A DNA stretch of 64,000 nucleotides, from contig NZ_CP040077.1 in NCBI RefSeq assembly GCF_005280735.1, positions 1,922,001 through 1,986,000 on the forward strand, written 5' to 3'. Under the pieces are notes generated by a model that was given only the letters and a program-made list of their open reading frames with translations, ran no database searches and had not been told where the DNA came from. Positions within the stretch are counted from its first letter, which is position 1. Every line of letters begins with the position of its first letter. Position numbers and translations under genes: made by a program. Origin of the DNA: Trinickia violacea. Lineage in GTDB: Bacteria; Pseudomonadota; Gammaproteobacteria; Burkholderiales; Burkholderiaceae. Below, in pieces: positions 63,571 to 64,000 of the stretch.

Positions 63571-64000
63571 ATCCGCGCTGGAAGAATTCGGGCTCGCACC
63601 GATGTGGGTGCGGCGGGGTTTGGCTGCAACGGTCGACGATGAGGCGGCGTCCGCTGCCGCCAAGCCGGAGACGGCTGCGGCAAACGCCGATGTGACGGAG
63701 GTCGAATCAACGACAGTCCGTGCCGCGATGGAGCCTGAAGCGAAGATTCAGCCGGTGGCGGAGGCAACGGAAGTCAGCGTGCCGGCGCTCAAGGTGTCGA
63801 AAGCCGCTGTGCCGCAGGCGGATCCCTTCGCCGACGACGAGCCGCCGCCGCTCACCGAGGACGATTTCCCCTGGCTCGATGCCGAGCCGGTGCCCGCGTT
63901 CGAGCCGAGCGTAGAGGCCGAGGCTCGCGGGCTGCCGCCCGTCCATAGCCTCGATTGGGATGCGCTCGCCGAGCGGGTCGCAGGCTGCGAGCGCTGCCGC
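63557..64000 (+). CDS. Probable family 4 uracil-DNA glycosylase, N-terminal part (runs off the window)
   Basis: 148 codons are visible, open to the window edge. It begins MALHESALEEFGLAPMWVRRG, then about 110 low-complexity residues rich in Ala, Glu, Pro and Val, and near the edge reads SLDWDALAERVAGCERCR, which resembles the start of Fe-S uracil-DNA glycosylases (a Cys-x-x-Cys cluster ligand after a helix). The rest lies outside. AAGGAGG precedes the ATG. Overlaps rimI by 14 bp; the tsaB-rimI-glycosylase order is seen in Burkholderia. The identity rests on context and one Cys pair. Confidence 0.65.
   Translation, partial: MALHESALEEFGLAPMWVRRGLAATVDDEAASAAAKPETAAANADVTEVESTTVRAAMEPEAKIQPVAEATEVSVPALKVSKAAVPQADPFADDEPPPLTEDDFPWLDAEPVPAFEPSVEAEARGLPPVHSLDWDALAERVAGCERCR

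Overview
This window is chromosomal DNA of a high-GC betaproteobacterium of the family Burkholderiaceae, most likely Burkholderia sensu lato (Burkholderia, Paraburkholderia, Caballeronia or Trinickia). The basis is gene order and protein character: pyrG-kdsA-eno-ftsB, cysS-alkA-accA-tilS-lysC, a bamC next to dapA, a yejABEF operon, and an aceA/aceB glyoxylate cluster sharing a LysR gene. The genus cannot be fixed by reading alone. Almost everything is core housekeeping; the only clear mobile element is one complete IS4-family insertion sequence.

Layout. 1-4.8 kb: end of a hydrolase, then pyrG-kdsA-eno-ftsB (nucleotide, LPS, glycolysis, division). 4.8-6.8 kb (minus): lipoprotein, Hsp33, gamma-carbonic anhydrase. 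6.9-16.1 kb (plus): DUF455 ferritin-like protein, alpha/beta hydrolase, PHP phosphatase, YciO-like protein, site-2 protease, trpS, methyltransferase, dapA, bamC, MBL hydrolase. 16.2-24.9 kb (mostly minus): small lipoprotein, ribosomal oxygenase, slyD (plus), a degenerate phosphoesterase, mutS, lplT, suhB. 25.4-30 kb: trmJ and cysE (plus) against lpxH-ppiB-ppiA-TPR (minus). 30.3-37.2 kb: cysS, alkA-like, accA, tilS, lysC, tRNA-Ser. 37.6-40.3 kb: PXPV-repeat protein, the IS, fabI. 40.4-47.1 kb: yejABEF peptide importer and an NlpC/P60 hydrolase. 47.2-50.7 kb: patatin lipoprotein, gltX, and a tRNA block Ala-Glu-Asp-Glu-Asp. 50.8-53.7 kb: acetyltransferase, AraC regulator, rraA, gamma-glutamylcyclotransferase. 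53.8-59.4 kb: aceB, haloacid dehalogenase, LysR, universal stress protein, aceA. 59.8-64 kb: DEAD-box helicase, acyl-CoA-binding protein, tsaB-rimI and the start of a uracil-DNA glycosylase.

How genes work together. Envelope functions recur: kdsA and lpxH (lipid A/Kdo), bamC (outer-membrane assembly), lplT (lysophospholipid flipping), accA and fabI (fatty acids), yejABEF, NlpC/P60. Translation is the other theme: three aminoacyl-tRNA synthetases (trpS, cysS, gltX), tilS, trmJ, tsaB, rimI, six tRNAs and a ribosomal oxygenase. aceA, aceB and a LysR regulator make a split glyoxylate-shunt locus.

No large undescribed system (defence, secretion, biosynthesis) is visible. The less expected signals are small: two far-apart arrays of the same 14-bp tandem repeat family; an IS that landed in a terminator hairpin, duplicated 12 palindromic bases and carries its own terminator built from its end repeat; two near-identical dyad motifs exactly 84 bp apart upstream of aceA; a 15-codon leader ORF with a strong ribosome binding site coupled to the acyl-CoA-binding protein gene; and a duplicated tRNA-Glu/tRNA-Asp block with a compensatory base-pair change.
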